From: Raineyella antarctica | GTDB lineage: Bacteria > Actinomycetota > Actinomycetes > Propionibacteriales > Propionibacteriaceae | NCBI RefSeq assembly: GCF_900092135.1 | Contig: NZ_FMYF01000010.1 | Location: 62,001-126,000, forward strand | Direction: 5' to 3' | DNA length: 64,000 nt | Shown here: piece by piece, positions 60,002 to 64,000 of the stretch | Layout of the letters: each line of letters begins with the position of its first letter | Numbering within the stretch: the stretch's first letter is position 1 | Notes under the pieces: model-generated | The model's database searches: none | What the model saw: only the letters and a program-made list of their open reading frames with translations | What the model was told of the DNA's origin: nothing | Made by a program: the position numbers and the translations under genes

Positions 60002-61104
60002 CAGCACAGGCCCTTGGCCTTGTTGGCCTGGCACCAGGACTGGAACTCGGCGACGTACTTGTTGTGCTCCTCGAACGTGGTGGCGAACTTGGTCTCGCCG
60101 GTCTCCATGTTGACCGCCACGAAGTAGAGCCAGCTGCCCGCGGCCGGGTGCGCCGCGGCGTCCAGGGCGGCCTTGCCCGGCGCTCCGATCGGGCCCGGCG
60201 GCAGGCCGGCGTGCAGGTAGGTGTTGTAGGGGCTGTCCTTGACCCGCTCCTGGTCTGTCGTGGTCACCTTGCCGTCCAGCCCGTTGACATACTTCACGGT
60301 GGTGTCCAGCTGCAGCGGCATGCCCTTGTCCAGCCGGTTGTAGACCACCCGGGCGACCTTGGCCCGGTCGCCCTCGTTGAAGACCTCGGCCTCCACGATC
60401 GAGGCGACGGTGACCACGTCGGCGGGGTTGCGACCCATACTCGCAGCGGCCTGCTCCAGCCCGACCTGGGCGGCGACGGTCTTGTACTGGTCGACCATGG
60501 TGCGCAGGATCTGCTCGGCGGAGGTCTTGTCACCGAACTGGTAGGTGTCCGGGAACAGGTATCCCTCCAGGCCCTTGGCGTACGAGGGGAGGCCCAGGGT
60601 GCTCGGGTCCTTGGCGAGGGCGGCGAACTGCGCACGCGGGATTCCGCTCTGCTCGGCGATGGCGTCGAGTTGCTTCTGCAGCGTCAGGCCCTCGCGCAGG
60701 GTGATCTGCTCAGCCACCTTGGAGGCCGGGTCGAGCAGTGCCGCCAGCGCCTCCTTGGCTGACAGGTGGGTCGCCAGCCGGTAGTCACCGGCCTGGATGG
60801 CGGTGGCCCGCTCGTCGGACCGCGCCACCCGGACGAACGCCTTCTGCGACTCGACCACCCTGGCGTCGGCGAGGATGCCGGCCATGTCGGTCAGGGTCGC
60901 CCCGCTGGGGATCGTCACGGTGACCGGCTCCTGCGCGGTGCCGGCCGAGTAGTCGCTGGCCAGCAGGGCGCCGCCCAGCCGGTCCACCGCGAACCAGCCG
61001 CCGCCGACCAGCACGAGGACGGCGACGACGACGGCGACGATGCTCTTGGTCCTGCTGCCGCGGCGCCTGCGCGGGGGCTGCTCTTCCTCGAAGAAGTGGC
61101 TCAT
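60001..61104 (-). CDS. mltG: Endolytic murein transglycosylase MltG
   Basis: A 367-residue inner-membrane enzyme that cuts nascent peptidoglycan. The cytoplasmic tail is basic (PPRRRRGSRTK), with a transmembrane helix at about 21-42. A LysM-like stretch and the YceG domain follow, with the catalytic Glu in VASIVEAEV, VYNRLDKGMPLQLDTT and the C-terminal YNTYLHAGLPPGPI motif. It overlaps ruvX by 4 bp. Confidence 0.96.
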   Translation of the reverse strand: MSHFFEEEQPPRRRRGSRTKSIVAVVVAVLVLVGGGWFAVDRLGGALLASDYSAGTAQEPVTVTIPSGATLTDMAGILADARVVESQKAFVRVARSDERATAIQAGDYRLATHLSAKEALAALLDPASKVAEQITLREGLTLQKQLDAIAEQSGIPRAQFAALAKDPSTLGLPSYAKGLEGYLFPDTYQFGDKTSAEQILRTMVDQYKTVAAQVGLEQAAASMGRNPADVVTVASIVEAEVFNEGDRAKVARVVYNRLDKGMPLQLDTTVKYVNGLDGKVTTTDQERVKDSPYNTYLHAGLPPGPIGAPGKAALDAAAHPAAGSWLYFVAVNMETGETKFATTFEEHNKYVAEFQSWCQANKAKGLC

Positions 61105-61591
61105 CTGGGGTCTTCCTGGTCGGTCGGCTCCACGAGCTCCCCGGCGGGTGCGCCGGTGGAGCGTTCCACGGAGAGCGCGTGCTCGAGGATGGCCACCGCG
61201 GCGGCCTGGTCGATCACGGCGCGCTGGTTGCGGGTGTTGCGCCCCGCGGCCTGTAGGCCACGGGCGGCGGCTGCTGTGGTCATGCGCTCGTCGACGAGTC
61301 GCAGGTCGGTGCCGGGGTCGAGGCGGCGACGCAGCGTGGCGGCACGCTGGCGCATCTTCTGCGCCGCCGGGCCCTCCTTGCCCTTCAGTGTCCGGGGCAG
61401 TCCCAGGACGACCTCGAGGATCGGCCCGTACTCCTCGGCGATGTCAAGGATCTCCGCGATGGCAGCACCCTCGTCGCCGCGCACCTGCACGGTCCGGATC
61501 GGGTACGCCAGCATGGCGGCCCGGTCACAGGCCGCCACGCCGATGCGGGCATCTCCCCAGTCGACACCGAGGCGGACCCCGGGGCGCAGAC

Positions 61592-61595
<4 letters not shown>
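61101..61595 (-). CDS. ruvX: RuvX (YqgF) putative Holliday-junction resolvase / pre-16S rRNA nuclease
   Basis: A 164-residue RNase-H-like protein. It begins GVRLGVDWGDARIGVAACD and carries the catalytic Asp residues, the later VDERMTTAAA and the DQAAAVAILEHAL block. ATG 61595 overlaps the alaS stop. The alaS-ruvX-mltG-aroE order is conserved in actinobacteria. Confidence 0.93.

Positions 61596-64000
<2,405 letters not shown>

Overview
This window is a chromosomal stretch from a very high-GC Gram-positive bacterium, almost certainly an actinomycete. Actinobacterial hallmarks are a complete Pup-proteasome cluster (prcA, prcB, pup, dop, ARC/Mpa ATPase), an actinobacterial integration host factor (mihF), a helicase-degenerate PriA and a DUF222/13E12-type HNH protein. 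The fused aroK-aroB gene and the housekeeping gene order would suit the Propionibacteriales, but the family-level guess is inference. No phage, insertion sequence or CRISPR array was found.

Layout. (1) 1-14,250, accessory-looking: a truncated DEAD-box helicase, a DUF1801 protein, an FUSC-type membrane protein and a glycerophosphodiesterase. Next comes the most unusual locus: a papain-type cysteine protease fused to a six-repeat PLL-like beta-propeller, followed 12 bp later by a chagasin-type (I42) cysteine-protease inhibitor. A cold-shock gene, a predicted carbohydrate-binding protein, an orphan cytochrome P450, a glutamine-synthetase-family enzyme, a DUF1059 protein and a large LuxR/LAL-type ATPase regulator divergent from a small unknown gene follow. 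(2) 14,250-18,573: tRNA-Pro, a patatin-like phospholipase, and a biotin-uptake operon (bioY, a thiolase-like gene lacking its catalytic cysteines, bioM, bioN) behind a TGAAC-N3-GTTCA palindrome typical of the BioQ biotin repressor. (3) 18,575-22,551: der, plsC, cmk and tyrA. (4) 22,544-34,517: a long minus-strand run metH, HAD phosphatase, solute-binding lipoprotein, trmI, arc, DUF3054, dop, pup, prcB, prcA, with many start/stop overlaps. (5) 34,564-42,976: a PAC2/FUSC pair, thrC and rpe on the other strand, then priA-fmt-rsmB. (6) 42,962-64,000: HNH protein, coaBC, rpoZ, gmk, mihF, pyrF, pyrD, carB, carA, nusB, efp, a small membrane protein, an aminotransferase, then aroKB, aroC, aroE, mltG, ruvX and the truncated alaS.

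How the genes fit together. Blocks 3-6 are core metabolism and information processing: shikimate/tyrosine synthesis, pyrimidine synthesis, CoA synthesis, methionine and threonine synthesis, translation and replication restart, and protein turnover by pupylation. Compared with the usual actinobacterial order (coaBC-metK-priA-fmt-rsmB), the priA-fmt-rsmB block is inverted, metK is absent, and an HNH-endonuclease-like gene sits at the junction. pafA is not next to prcA. The most noteworthy leads are the protease-lectin/inhibitor pair and the active-site-less thiolase inside the biotin transporter operon.
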